A stretch of DNA of 15,326 bases from Acidobacteriaceae bacterium (GTDB lineage Bacteria; Acidobacteriota; Terriglobia; Terriglobales; Acidobacteriaceae): positions 1-15,326 of the forward strand of contig JASHVU010000402.1 of assembly GCA_030044455.1 (NCBI GenBank), read 5' to 3'. A program made the translations under genes and the position numbers. A model generated the notes under the pieces. That model did no database searches. It was given only the letters and a program-made list of their open reading frames with translations, and was not told where the DNA came from. This document shows positions 8,478 to 15,326 of this stretch, one piece after another; positions within the stretch are counted from its first letter, which is position 1, and every line of letters starts with the position of its first letter.

Positions 8478-8508
8478 GCGGCCGCGCTTCGACGCGGCCG
8501 CTTCTTTA
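8478..8508 (+). terminator. Rho-independent terminator of the nifJ unit
   Basis: GCGGCCGCG (8478-8486) and CGCGGCCGC (8493-8501) form a 9-bp GC-only stem with a CTTCGA loop, followed by TTCTTTA. The T-rich side lies on the plus strand, which fits termination of nifJ and the DHOD-like gene before the convergent hox operon. Confidence 0.8.
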
Positions 8509-8516
8509 TGGTGGAG

Positions 8517-8547
8517 ATTATCGTTGAAGTCGGACTATACCGATAAT
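8517..8547. repeat. Inverted repeat ATTATCG...CGATAAT between convergent units
   Basis: ATTATCG (8517-8523) and CGATAAT (8541-8547) are perfect complements separated by 17 bases. The element lies between the plus-strand terminator and the 3' end of hoxW. It could be a weak barrier to minus-strand transcription or chance. A second small hairpin, GAGCC-TCA-GGCTC (8602-8614), overlaps the hoxW stop codon. Neither has a T tract on the minus strand. Confidence 0.3.
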
Positions 8548-8612
8548 GATTGCGTGGAATCTCTGGGCAGGAAGTTTAAGAGTCGGTTTGAGGTGAGACC
8601 GGAGCCTCAGGC

Positions 8613-9092
8613 TCAGTTCCCAAGAAATCGCAGCACCGCTTTTTCCAATACACCTTGAGCTCGTGGCAGCGCGGCCTCAACAGGATCGCTTAAGGATTCG
8701 CCGAGTTCCGTTGAGCCTGCGCCGATGGTGAGCAGCATGGAATGGGCCGAATGTGAGCCAAAGATTTCACGCGCGAGGCTAAGAAGCTCGTTCGCATCCA
8801 GATGGTGCGTCGCAGAGCCATTATGATTCGCGCTTGGCTCAACGGCAATAAGGCTGACACATCCCGGCACAGATTTGATCGACGAGTCGATAAACAGAAC
8901 CGACTCAGCGGCAGCAATTTCCTCGGCAAGATCGGGTGTCCATTGCTGGCGCGCCACAACCCGCACATCTTCATTCGCTTCGAATCGTTGCTCCGCCCAC
9001 TCTGCCAGCCGCAGTCCCACGCCGTCGTCGCCGCGCAAAGTGTTGCCACAGGCAAGAATCAGGCAGCGGGCCGGATTGCTAGATAAAGTCAA
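8613..9092 (-). CDS. hoxW: Hydrogenase maturation protease (M52/HycI-HoxW family)
   Basis: This is the nickel-checking endopeptidase that trims the C-terminus of the hydrogenase large subunit, here HoxH encoded just upstream. The 159 aa product shows the family N-terminal motif ILACGNTLRGDDGVG with Asp23, a second metal-binding candidate Asp69 (VLFIDSSIK), and His96/His97 in ATHHLDANELLSLA. These match the Asp16/Asp62/His90 nickel site known for HycI. The start is TTG at 9092, with GGGAG seven bases upstream; the upstream ATG in another frame stops after five codons, and the next in-frame Met lies far inside. A hairpin at 9102-9116 covers part of the ribosome binding site. It is last in the hox operon, 78 bp after hoxH. 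Confidence 0.92.
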   Translation of the reverse strand: MTLSSNPARCLILACGNTLRGDDGVGLRLAEWAEQRFEANEDVRVVARQQWTPDLAEEIAAAESVLFIDSSIKSVPGCVSLIAVEPSANHNGSATHHLDANELLSLAREIFGSHSAHSMLLTIGAGSTELGESLSDPVEAALPRAQGVLEKAVLRFLGN

Positions 9093-9101
9093 AAGGAGTC
9101 T

Positions 9102-9116
9102 CCCATAAAATATGGG
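9102..9116 (-). promoter_or_regulatory. Hairpin overlapping the hoxW ribosome binding site
   Basis: On the minus strand CCCATA-TTT-TATGGG forms a 6-bp stem whose 3' arm supplies the GGG of the GGGAG Shine-Dalgarno of hoxW. Together with the TTG start it could keep protease synthesis low relative to HoxH. The stem is AT-rich and only moderately stable. Confidence 0.35.
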
Positions 9117-9170
9117 GGCGAGCCAAAGCCCGTCCCATTCGATAATAACTTCCGAATCTGGATGATTGGT

Positions 9171-10595
9171 TCAACCTCGAACCACTCGGTCAACCGCCTC
9201 GCCACATGCATCGACGAGCGAAACCTCGAGTGGCATCTGTCCGAAAGCGTGTGTCGAGCAGCTCAAGCAGGGGTCGAAGGTTCGCACTACGGCTTCAACG
9301 CGGTTCAAGAGCCCCTCAGTGAACTTGCCATCCTTCACGTAGTGCTTTGCCGCCTGCAGCACGCCGCGGTTCATGGCATTGTTGTTCTGGCCGGTGGCAA
9401 TCACCAGGTTGGCCCACAGTATCTTGCCGTTCTCGTCCACCTTGTAGTTGTGCATGAGAGTGCCGCGCGGCGCTTCGGCCTGGCCGGCGCCCTCGAGGCG
9501 ATTTACCCCTGCCGTCGCGCGCACGTGCGAGTCGAGTATTTTCGGATCCGAGAGAATCTCCTCGATCTTTTCAATGCCATAAAGTATTTCGACCAGCCGG
9601 GCATGATGGTAGTGAAACGAACTCTCGACTGGCCCCGCGGCAAGCTGTTTAAACTCGGCCAGTTCCACTTCGGCTTGCGGCGTGCCCATCTTGCTCACGA
9701 TATTCAGCCGAGCCAGCGGCCCTACACGGTAGCTGCCGTCCGGGTAGCCGAGCGGTTTGTAGTAGGCAAACTTCGTGTAACTGTACGGCTCAACCGCCTC
9801 GCCAATCGCCTCAGTGAAGCGGGTCGCCGTCATGCCGTCTTCGATCGTGTTGCCCTTCGCATCGATCAGCCGCAGCGCGCCGTCTGTGAATTCAATGGAC
9901 TCGTCGTCATTGATTAATCCGAGATAGTTGGATGGGAAGTTGGCGAATACGCCGATCTCGGCTTTGAAGCTTGACGCAATCTGCTTGTAAGCATCGAGCG
10001 CGAGCCGGAGGTTCTTGTGGGCCTCGGGAATCATGGCCAGAATTTCATCGCGCTTGGCGCTTGCCAGCGGCTCGGTAACACCGCCGGGGACCACCCATCC
10101 CGGATGGATGCGCTTATTGCCGAGCAGCTCAATGATGTGCTGGCCGAAGCGACGCAGACCGATGCCAGCGCGGCCAAGTTCCGGCTTGGCTGCGGCTACC
10201 CCCAGGATATTGCGCTTAACCGGATCCGATTCCATTCCCAGCAGCAAGTCGGGTGACGAAAGGTAGAAGAAACTGAGCGCGTGGGACTGCACCATCTGTG
10301 CCAGGTTGAGCATACGGCGCAGTTGCGCGGCCGTATGCGGAATGCGCACCGCCATAATGGCCTCGCAAGCCTTGGCCGAAGCAACCAGATGCGAAACGGG
10401 ACAGATGCCGCAGATGCGCGCCATCAGACTGGGCATCTCGTAAAAGGGACGTCCTTCACTGAAGCGCTCGAATCCCCGCACCTGTGTGACGTGGAAGTTG
10501 GCGTTCTCAACCTCGCCAGCGTCGTTCAGATGAATGGTGATTTTGCCGTGGCCTTCAAGGCGGGTTACGGGATCGATGGTGATGGTCTGGCTCAT
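9171..10595 (-). CDS. hoxH: NAD-reducing [NiFe] hydrogenase large subunit HoxH
   Basis: This is the catalytic subunit of the group 3d bidirectional hydrogenase and carries the NiFe(CN)2CO site. In the 474 aa product the N-terminal ligand motif is [10 protein letters not shown] (C62, C65, H69) and the C-terminal one is DPCLSCSTH (C443, C446, H449). RLEGHG near residue 12 gives the conserved Glu14. After His449 there is a 25-residue tail (AFGQMPLEV...) expected to be cut off by HoxW once nickel is inserted, as in the Ralstonia soluble hydrogenase. I chose ATG 10595 because GGAG lies six bases upstream and [19 protein letters not shown] is the family N-terminus; the longer frame to 10847 overlaps hoxY. 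A 77-bp spacer with twin hairpins separates it from hoxY. Confidence 0.97.
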   Translation of the reverse strand: MSQTITIDPVTRLEGHGKITIHLNDAGEVENANFHVTQVRGFERFSEGRPFYEMPSLMARICGICPVSHLVASAKACEAIMAVRIPHTAAQLRRMLNLAQMVQSHALSFFYLSSPDLLLGMESDPVKRNILGVAAAKPELGRAGIGLRRFGQHIIELLGNKRIHPGWVVPGGVTEPLASAKRDEILAMIPEAHKNLRLALDAYKQIASSFKAEIGVFANFPSNYLGLINDDESIEFTDGALRLIDAKGNTIEDGMTATRFTEAIGEAVEPYSYTKFAYYKPLGYPDGSYRVGPLARLNIVSKMGTPQAEVELAEFKQLAAGPVESSFHYHHARLVEILYGIEKIEEILSDPKILDSHVRATAGVNRLEGAGQAEAPRGTLMHNYKVDENGKILWANLVIATGQNNNAMNRGVLQAAKHYVKDGKFTEGLLNRVEAVVRTFDPCLSCSTHAFGQMPLEVSLVDACGEAVDRVVRG

Positions 10596-10623
10596 AGAAA
10601 GCTCCGAATTCAGTGAACGTAGC

Positions 10624-10666
10624 GCCGGTCTCCCGACCGGCTGTCGCGCGGACGTCCATGTCCGCG
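10624..10666. repeat. Twin GC-rich hairpins in the hoxY-hoxH spacer (REP-like)
   Basis: GCCGGTC-TCCC-GACCGGC (10624-10641) is a perfect 7-bp hairpin. Five bases on, CGCGGAC (10647-10653) and GTCCGCG (10660-10666) form another. This is the only sizeable intergenic spacer within hoxEFUYH, lying between the hoxY stop and the hoxH ribosome binding site. It resembles dispersed paired REP-type palindromes and could protect or pause the transcript. Confidence 0.55.
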
Positions 10667-10672
10667 TCTGGC

Positions 10673-11206
10673 TCACGCCCCGAACCGCGTCAGCGCCGGA
10701 ATATCCAGCGGCCCGCCGTTGATCAGCGCTGTGAGCGCGGTATGAAAGGTGTCGGCCGAAGGCGGACACCCGGGAAGAAAGACGTCGACTTTCACAAACT
10801 CGTGAATGGGCCGTACGATCTTGAGCAGTTTGGGCACAACCACGCAAGGAATCTGCTGCTGCGCGCTGGCGTTCTGAATGTAGGCGCGGTCGAGGATTGC
10901 CTCAGGCCCGATGGGGTTGCGCATGGAGGGCACGTTGCCGGTAATCGCGCAATCGCCCATGGCCACCAGCATTTTTGTGTGGGCGCGAATCTTCTTGATC
11001 TTCTTCTCGTCGTCGACCGACGCGACCGCACCTTCAACAAGCGCAATATCCACGCTCTCGGGATACACTTTCGCATCCACGATCGGGCTGTAGACCACGT
11101 CCACATACTCGGCCAGTTCGAGCAGCCTCTCATCCATGTCAAGGAAAGACATGTGACAGCCCGAACAGCCGTCAAGCCACACCGTTGCCAGTCTTAATTT
11201 GCTCAT
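10673..11206 (-). CDS. hoxY: NAD-reducing hydrogenase small subunit HoxY
   Basis: This electron-transfer partner of HoxH binds the proximal [4Fe-4S] cluster. The 177 aa length is typical of group 3 small subunits, which lack the Tat leader and extra clusters of membrane uptake enzymes; the enzyme is therefore cytoplasmic. Ligand cysteines are C14 and C17 in [14 protein letters not shown]86 in [15 protein letters not shown], and C147 in [10 protein letters not shown]. Its ATG at 11206 overlaps the hoxU stop (ATGA), with GAGGGAAG upstream, so hoxU and hoxY are translationally coupled. Confidence 0.96.
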   Translation of the reverse strand: MSKLRLATVWLDGCSGCHMSFLDMDERLLELAEYVDVVYSPIVDAKVYPESVDIALVEGAVASVDDEKKIKKIRAHTKMLVAMGDCAITGNVPSMRNPIGPEAILDRAYIQNASAQQQIPCVVVPKLLKIVRPIHEFVKVDVFLPGCPPSADTFHTALTALINGGPLDIPALTRFGA

Positions 11207-11916
11207 TTCGCTTCCCTCATCAGGTTTAAGTAAGGGAGAAAATCGGGATACTTAGGATGGTCGGAGCCGATTTTGCTCTTGTCGAACAGGGCTCCGGTGG
11301 GGCAGACCTGCACGCACTTTCCGCAGCGTGTGCATGCGGATTCACCCCAGGGCTGGTTCAGATCGGAGATGATAATCGAGTCGATGCCGCGTCCCATTAC
11401 GTCCCAGATGTGCGCACCCTCAACCTCGGCGCACACGCGCACACAGCGCGTGCACAGGATGCAGCGATTGTGGTCGATGGTGAACCGCTCGTGCGATGCG
11501 TCGACTCTCAGTTCGGGATTGCGATAGGGCAGGCGCACGTGAGTCAGTCCCTGCTCCTGCGCCAGGGTCTGCAGTTCGCAGTGCCCGTTTGAAACACAGA
11601 CCGAACAGATGTGATTGCGCTCGGCGAACAGCATCTCGAGAATCGTGCGTCGATGCGCCCTGAGCCGTTCGGTGCCGGTCGAAATCTCCATTCCTTCCTG
11701 CACCGTGGTAACACAGGCCGGTAACAGCTTGTTCGAGCCTTTGATCTCAACCAGGCACAGACGGCACGCACCAACGTCGCTCAACCCATCAAGATGGCAG
11801 AGCGTGGGAATGTCGATCTCGTTCTCTCGCGCGACCTCGAGAATGGTCTGGCCCGAGCGGGCGCTCACCTCCTGCTCATCGATGACAAGTGTTTTGACAT
11901 CCGATTCGCCGCTCAT
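11203..11916 (-). CDS. hoxU: Hydrogenase diaphorase subunit HoxU (NuoG-like, iron-sulfur)
   Basis: HoxU wires electrons between the FMN subunit HoxF and HoxY. In the 237 aa product the order of domains is: a plant-type [2Fe-2S] ferredoxin domain (C40, C51, C54, C68), the NuoG-type His/Cys cluster segment (C104, C107, C113 in [13 protein letters not shown]), then two ferredoxin-type [4Fe-4S] motifs (C152/C155/C158/C162 and C195/C198/C201/C205). This matches HoxU and the N-terminal part of NuoG; the molybdopterin-like domain of NuoG is absent, which rules out complex I. The ATG at 11916 has an excellent GGAGGTGAT upstream and overlaps the hoxF stop; the in-frame ATG at 11949 lies inside hoxF and is less likely. 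Confidence 0.96.
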   Translation of the reverse strand: MSGESDVKTLVIDEQEVSARSGQTILEVARENEIDIPTLCHLDGLSDVGACRLCLVEIKGSNKLLPACVTTVQEGMEISTGTERLRAHRRTILEMLFAERNHICSVCVSNGHCELQTLAQEQGLTHVRLPYRNPELRVDASHERFTIDHNRCILCTRCVRVCAEVEGAHIWDVMGRGIDSIIISDLNQPWGESACTRCGKCVQVCPTGALFDKSKIGSDHPKYPDFLPYLNLMREAK

Positions 11917-13553
11917 GCCATCACCTCCACTTGCGACTCCATGTTGCATACGCCGGCCGGACAGCGCTTATTGAGGATGTGATCGATATATTCATGGCGG
12001 AAGTATTTCAGCGTGCTGAGTACCGGGTTGGGCGCCGTTTGTCCCAGACCGCAGAGGCTTGCCTCCTTCACCGTAGAGCACAGCTGCTCGAGCAGTTCAA
12101 GGTCGTCCATGGTTCCCGTGCCACTGCAGATGCGGGTGAGCAGCGTATGCATCTGCGCCGTTCCCGCGCGGCAGGGAATGCACTTGCCGCACGACTCGGT
12201 CATGCAGAACTCGATAAAGAACTTGGCCACATTCACCATGCACGAAGTGTCGTCCATGACGATCATGCCGCCCGAGCCCATGATGGAACCCATCTTGAGC
12301 AGGGCGTCGTAGCTAACGCCTACGTCGAGCATTTCAGCGGGAATGCATCCACCCGAGGGCCCGCCGGTCTGCACAGCTTTGAAAGTGTGTCCCTTTGGCA
12401 CCCCACCCCCGATGCGCTCGATAATCTCGCGCAGTTTGATGCCCATCGGCACTTCAACCAGGCCGGTGTTGGCGATTTTGCCGGTGAGCGCAAAAACTTT
12501 GGTGCCTTTGCTGCGCTCCGAACCCATGTTGAAGAACCATTTACCGCCGTTGCGCACAATGGGCGCGATGTTGGCGTAGGTTTCAACGTTATTGATTAGC
12601 GTGGGCTTGCCCCACAGCCCGCTCATGGCCGGATACGGCGGCCGCGGTTTCGGCGTGCCGCGCCGGCCCTCGATCGAGGCAATCAGGGCTGTCTCTTCGC
12701 CGCAGACAAACGCGCCCGCACCGAGCCGGATCTCAACGTCAAAACTGAAAGGCGTATTACAGATGTTATTGCCGAGCAGGCCGCGCCGCCGCGCCTCGCG
12801 GATCGCCGTTGTCAGACGCGATACGGCCACCGGGTATTCGGCCCGCACATAAATAAACCCTTTGCTCGCGCCCACGGCGTAGGCCGCTATGGCCATGCCT
12901 TCAATCACACGATGCGGATCGCCCTCCATCACGCTGCGGTCCATGAAAGCGCCCGGGTCGCCCTCGTCGCCATTGCAAACTACATACTTCAGGTCTCCGT
13001 GCGACTTGGCCACCGTGCCCCACTTCAAACCGGTGGGGTAGCCGCCGCCGCCGCGCCCGCGCAATCCGCTCTCGGTAATGCGATGGATCACACCATTCGG
13101 CGTCATCTCGGTCAGCACCAGCAGCAATGCTTTGTAGCCGTCGCGGGAAATGTAGTCGTCAATTTTTTCCGGATCGATGTGGCCGGCATTCTCGAGCACC
13201 ACGCGCACCTGGCTGTCGAAGTGCTCGTTCAGATCGCACTGCAGTCCGGCAACCGGCTCGCTGCCCAGCTGCGCCACAATCTTCTCTGCGTGCGCCGCGT
13301 TCGCCTTGCTGTACAGCGTATCCTCGGGATCGACGCGCACCAGCGGCCCGTGCGAACAGGGACCCATACAACCTGTGCGCCGCACCAGCACCTTTTTGCC
13401 CGATTGTTCGACCGCCCTTACCAACGCGTCTTTCAGCTTGTCAGCGCCCTGGCTGGCGCAGGCCAGGTCCATGCACACGTTCAGCTCGTAATCGTACTTC
13501 GCGTTCTCCTGCTGCACGCTTTTGGCTATCTGTTCGAGCTCTTCGATCGTCAT
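11913..13553 (-). CDS. hoxF: Hydrogenase diaphorase subunit HoxF (NuoF-like, NADH and FMN binding)
   Basis: HoxF is the NAD(H)-reactive diaphorase subunit. The 546 aa product has an N-terminal thioredoxin-like [2Fe-2S] domain (C27, C32, C62, C66). The NuoF core follows: [14 protein letters not shown] (NADH/FMN glycine loop, about 165-178), [20 protein letters not shown] (FMN, about 195-214), [19 protein letters not shown], then the C-terminal [4Fe-4S] ligands C455/C458/C461 (ESCGKCIPC) and C501 (SLCGLG). The end (CPAGVC, C531/C536) is the root of a ferredoxin domain that longer homologues carry; here it stops soon after. I chose ATG 13553 because it overlaps the hoxE stop in ATGA, with AGGTGG upstream; the frame to 13649 would run inside hoxE. 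Confidence 0.96.
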   Translation of the reverse strand: MTIEELEQIAKSVQQENAKYDYELNVCMDLACASQGADKLKDALVRAVEQSGKKVLVRRTGCMGPCSHGPLVRVDPEDTLYSKANAAHAEKIVAQLGSEPVAGLQCDLNEHFDSQVRVVLENAGHIDPEKIDDYISRDGYKALLLVLTEMTPNGVIHRITESGLRGRGGGGYPTGLKWGTVAKSHGDLKYVVCNGDEGDPGAFMDRSVMEGDPHRVIEGMAIAAYAVGASKGFIYVRAEYPVAVSRLTTAIREARRRGLLGNNICNTPFSFDVEIRLGAGAFVCGEETALIASIEGRRGTPKPRPPYPAMSGLWGKPTLINNVETYANIAPIVRNGGKWFFNMGSERSKGTKVFALTGKIANTGLVEVPMGIKLREIIERIGGGVPKGHTFKAVQTGGPSGGCIPAEMLDVGVSYDALLKMGSIMGSGGMIVMDDTSCMVNVAKFFIEFCMTESCGKCIPCRAGTAQMHTLLTRICSGTGTMDDLELLEQLCSTVKEASLCGLGQTAPNPVLSTLKYFRHEYIDHILNKRCPAGVCNMESQVEVMA

Positions 13554-14047
13554 TCCACGGTCCACCTTTCCAGCTGCTCGATCATCTGCTCGCGGCTCAT
13601 TTCGCCCACCACCTCGCCATCGCACAGCGCCACCGGAGCGCGGCTGCACGCACCCACGCAGCGCGCCACCATCAGGCTCACATTCCCGTCTTTTGTGGTT
13701 TGGCCCTGGGCGATACCCAGCTTCTTTTCGGCAGCGGCGATCAGCTTGTCGGCGCCCTTGATGTAGCAGGCGGTTCCGGCGCAGACCGTCACCGTATGTT
13801 TGCCCGGCGGCTTCAGGCTGAAATAGTGATAAAACGTCACCACGCCGTAGGCCTGGCTCAAGGGAACGCGCAGCGACTGCGCCACAAAACGGATGGCGTC
13901 ATCGTCAAGATAGCCAAACGACGACTGCACCGTGTGCAGCGTCTCAATCAGCGCGTGACGGGCAAAGCCGTTCTTGCGCATGGTACCGTTTACGATCTTC
14001 CATCGTTTGTCGTCGCTGGGTAGCAGCGGAGGGGTGTAAGCCGACAC
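13550..14047 (-). CDS. hoxE: Hydrogenase diaphorase subunit HoxE (NuoE-like [2Fe-2S])
   Basis: This 165 aa NuoE/HoxE protein is the first gene of the operon. The [2Fe-2S] ligands are C89 and C94 (VCAGTAC) and C130 and C134 (RCVGAC); the N-terminal helical part includes FGYLDDDAIRFVAQSLRVP and YGVVTFYHYFSL, as in NuoE. HoxE occurs in the five-subunit HoxEFUYH enzymes and is absent from the Ralstonia four-subunit type; in cyanobacteria HoxEFU can also exchange electrons with ferredoxin. The start is GTG 14047 with GAGGAGG four bases upstream; an in-frame stop lies three codons before it, so no longer form is possible, and the nearby ATG is out of frame. Confidence 0.95.
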   Translation of the reverse strand: MSAYTPPLLPSDDKRWKIVNGTMRKNGFARHALIETLHTVQSSFGYLDDDAIRFVAQSLRVPLSQAYGVVTFYHYFSLKPPGKHTVTVCAGTACYIKGADKLIAAAEKKLGIAQGQTTKDGNVSLMVARCVGACSRAPVALCDGEVVGEMSREQMIEQLERWTVE

Positions 14048-14102
14048 AGTTCCTCCTCATTGGTACCGATATTATCTGTGGCCAGACGATCTCGCGCATT
14101 CG

Positions 14103-14132
14103 ATGATAGCGGTTCCACTGACCTCGGGTCAG
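14103..14132 (-). promoter_or_regulatory. Candidate hoxEFUYHW promoter with palindromic operator
   Basis: On the minus strand CTGACC (-35, 14132-14127) and TATCAT (-10, 14108-14103) are 18 bp apart, with matches to the sigma70 consensus in 4 and 5 of 6 positions. The start would fall near 14096, giving a leader of about 50 nt to the hoxE GTG. The -35 box is one arm of a perfect 6-3-6 palindrome, CTGACC-CGA-GGTCAG (14118-14132), a plausible repressor site. Confidence 0.45.
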
Positions 14133-14275
14133 CAATCACTCTCGTGCGCCGCATCGCGCCTAATGTCTTTCTACTCCATCGGCATAACGGTCATCGGTGA
14201 TAGTGGTCACGAGGTTACGTGCTATCCCGTTCCGGGTCATTGGTTTGAATCCAATTTCAGAGAAAATGCCGAAAA

Positions 14276-14291
14276 TGTGAAACTGCTCACA
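14276..14291. promoter_or_regulatory. CRP/FNR-superfamily type site TGTGA-N6-TCACA
   Basis: TGTGA-AACTGC-TCACA is a perfect match to the classical CRP half-site pair, flanked by AAAA on the left. It lies about 230 bp upstream of hoxE and about 180 bp upstream of the proposed transcription start, further than usual for direct activation. It could serve a distal promoter. The exact palindrome is seen; the binding protein is inferred. Confidence 0.45.
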
Positions 14292-14435
14292 ATCCGCTCC
14301 CTATGCTCCAGGCGTCCATGCGAAACTCCCTATCCTGTGAACGAGGCTGATGCGGCGAACGGCGGTGTCCCTGGATTCGAGGTTATGCCGTGAGAAAGTG
14401 CTTAAGTCTCGCGTCGCAAGCGTATCTTAGGCGCG

Positions 14436-15161
14436 TCACTTTGCCGGCGCCATTTCGAGATCATATTGGCCGTAATCAATTACCACTACTGTGCGCCCAA
14501 ACAACGCGCTGTTCGATTCGGCCCGCGCGTGCGTCGCCATCGGGTAACCTTCGATTTCTACATATTGCCGCATCATGTGCGTTGTGCCGGCGAACGCTGA
14601 AGGGCTCTTCGATGCAATCCCGTCAAGCTTGACGATGTTCCCATCTCCCGCGTTCACCCAAACCTCTCCGTCGATCATGTTCGGAGCTTTGTGCTTTGCC
14701 GTCACGTCGAGCACGTAGCAATCGCGCCCATCGATCCGCTGCACACCCACCGTCTTGAGCTTCATCTCGTAATTCGCCGAGTTGAACCAAGATCTCTCCA
14801 CATTGCCGGGCAAATTGACGTTCTTTTCGTTATCGAGCAGCGGACGAAGGCCGAAGTGCTGCACGATGGCTGAACCGCTTTGCGACAAGACCTCGTAGCT
14901 CTTGCCGACGCCCTTCTTGTAGGTAACTTTCACCGTCATCTCCGCAGCCGGATGCGTCTCGTCTTTGCCGCGAAAGACAGCGTAGTGCTCGACATCGGTG
15001 AATCCCAATACATGTTCGACGCGCTTTTGGACGGCCGCGTCAACCAATCGAATGACGGAGGCCTCGTCGGGCCGCTGCGGAGCCGGTAATGCGCCAATCG
15101 GCCTTCTGAATGTGGCAGCAAATGCCAGCAAGATCGCTGCCCATGTCGCACCGCGTCTCAT
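14436..15161 (-). CDS. Exported LolA/RseB-like (outer-membrane lipoprotein-sorting type) protein
   Basis: The predicted product is 241 aa from ATG 15161. The N-terminus (MRRGATWAAILLAFAATF, then RRPIGALPAPQ) looks like a signal peptide with an AxP-type cleavage region. The mature part is strand-rich with features common in periplasmic LolA/LppX/RseB-like half-barrels: an early helical segment (LVDAAVQKRVEHVLGFTDVEHYAVFRG), then MTVKVTYKKGVGKSYEVLSQSG, YEMKLKTVGVQRIDGRDCYVLDVTAK, DGEVWVNAGDGNIVKLDGIASKSPSAF and a closing GYPMATHARAES strand. That DGRDCYVLDV...DGEVWVNAxDGxIVK pattern is frequent in acidobacterial exported proteins of this kind. Its client is unknown. An alternative start at 15197 has AAAGGA close upstream; the choice is uncertain. 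It is divergent from the hypF-like gene. Confidence 0.75.
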   Translation of the reverse strand: MRRGATWAAILLAFAATFRRPIGALPAPQRPDEASVIRLVDAAVQKRVEHVLGFTDVEHYAVFRGKDETHPAAEMTVKVTYKKGVGKSYEVLSQSGSAIVQHFGLRPLLDNEKNVNLPGNVERSWFNSANYEMKLKTVGVQRIDGRDCYVLDVTAKHKAPNMIDGEVWVNAGDGNIVKLDGIASKSPSAFAGTTHMMRQYVEIEGYPMATHARAESNSALFGRTVVVIDYGQYDLEMAPAK

Positions 15162-15227
15162 GTTTCGGATTCTCTCACGATGCCCGCTTGCAAACATGTA
15201 TCCTTTATTCCGGTATGAGGTCGTCCA

Positions 15228-15326
15228 GTGGGCCCCGAAGCTACTTCAGAACGAGAACAACACGAAGTGCCACGTGAAAGAAGAGAAGTGCGCGTCCAGG
15301 GCGTCGTGCAGGGCGTCGGCTTCCGG
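15228..15326 (+). CDS. hypF: Start of acylphosphatase-domain protein, probably HypF (3' end outside window)
   Basis: Only 33 codons are visible. The frame after the stop at 15216-15218 starts best at GTG 15228, with GAGG seven bases upstream, and reaches the acylphosphatase signature VRVQGVVQGVGFR at the very end of the window. That motif opens both stand-alone acylphosphatases and the carbamoyltransferase HypF, which makes the cyanide ligands of the NiFe site. The neighbouring hox operon makes HypF the better guess. A stand-alone acylphosphatase (about 90 aa) cannot be excluded from this fragment. Confidence 0.7.
   Translation, partial: MGPEATSEREQHEVPRERREVRVQGVVQGVGFR

Larger units (their letters stand above)
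14048..14435. other. Upstream region of the hox operon
   Basis: This 388 bp stretch lies between the LolA-like gene's stop and hoxE. It contains a candidate hox promoter (14103-14132), a palindrome over the -35 box, and a perfect TGTGA-N6-TCACA site. The plus-strand frame at 14103-14393 encodes 96 residues of no recognisable type, lacks a good ribosome binding site and covers the regulatory sites, so I do not call it a gene. Confidence 0.6.

Noticed and set aside
9162..9917. Long plus-strand frame (251 codons) opposite hoxH
   Set aside because: It is the antisense shadow of the well-supported hoxH frame in GC-rich DNA; the same holds for the long frames opposite hoxF and hoxE (12912-13766 and 13127-14023).
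10596..10847. N-terminal extension of the hoxH frame
   Set aside because: It overlaps hoxY and the hairpin spacer and is not part of the family; ATG 10595 has a good ribosome binding site and the conserved N-terminus.
13554..13649. N-terminal extension of the hoxF frame
   Set aside because: It lies inside hoxE in another frame and is rich in Arg/Gly with no family match; the ATGA overlap at 13553 is preferred.
14241..14262. tRNA T-arm-like hairpin ATTGG-TTTGAAT-CCAAT
   Set aside because: The 5-bp stem and 7-base loop resemble a T-arm, but no matching acceptor, D or anticodon arms are found at tRNA spacing, and the loop has TTTGAAT instead of TTCRANY.
14103..14393. Plus-strand 96-codon frame upstream of hox
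   Set aside because: No ribosome binding site, no recognisable protein, overlaps the promoter and the CRP-like site.
1..15326. CRISPR arrays, integrases, transposases, att sites
   Set aside because: No regularly spaced direct repeats and no recombinase or transposase-like proteins were seen in any frame.

Overview
The window most likely comes from an acidobacterium (Acidobacteriota, perhaps Terriglobia). This rests on the large duplicated-core ABC permease of the ADOP type at the left edge, a family expanded in that phylum, together with moderately high GC, mixed ATG/GTG/TTG starts with clear GGAG-type ribosome binding sites, and a group 3d hydrogenase of the kind found in acidobacteria. The taxonomic call is an inference; no rRNA or other marker gene is present.

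Layout, left to right. (1) 1-2037 (+): 3' part of an ADOP-type permease gene, open at the left edge. (2) 2038-3683: a less organised stretch with an inverted-repeat-rich, RNA-like segment (2128-2224, 2310-2345), one unrecognised minus-strand gene (2376-3122) carrying an SGC...H..H signature like that of cysteine deamidase folds, and a 560 bp divergent intergenic region. (3) 3684-8332 (+): nifJ (pyruvate:ferredoxin oxidoreductase) translationally coupled by an ATGA overlap to a dihydroorotate-dehydrogenase-like flavoprotein. The pair is followed by a large imperfect inverted repeat and a strong hairpin/T-rich terminator. (4) 14047-8613 (-): hoxE-hoxF-hoxU-hoxY-hoxH-hoxW, a complete NAD(H)-linked bidirectional [NiFe] hydrogenase (group 3d) plus its dedicated C-terminal protease, convergent with the nifJ unit. 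E/F, F/U and U/Y overlap by ATGA; Y/H and H/W are separated by about 77 bp spacers that hold hairpins. A promoter with a palindrome over its -35 box lies just upstream, and a perfect TGTGA-N6-TCACA site lies further up. (5) 14436-15161 (-): an exported LolA/RseB-like protein. (6) 15228-15326 (+): the first codons of an acylphosphatase-type domain, most likely hypF, which suggests that the hydrogenase maturation genes continue beyond the right edge.

Taken together, the core is a fermentative redox module. NifJ turns pyruvate into acetyl-CoA, CO2 and reduced ferredoxin. HoxEFUYH can dispose of reducing equivalents as H2 or recover them from H2, using NAD(H) and possibly ferredoxin. HoxW and the presumed HypF mature the NiFe enzyme. 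The least explained parts are the DHOD-like partner of nifJ, the orphan gene at 2376-3122, and several structured non-coding segments.
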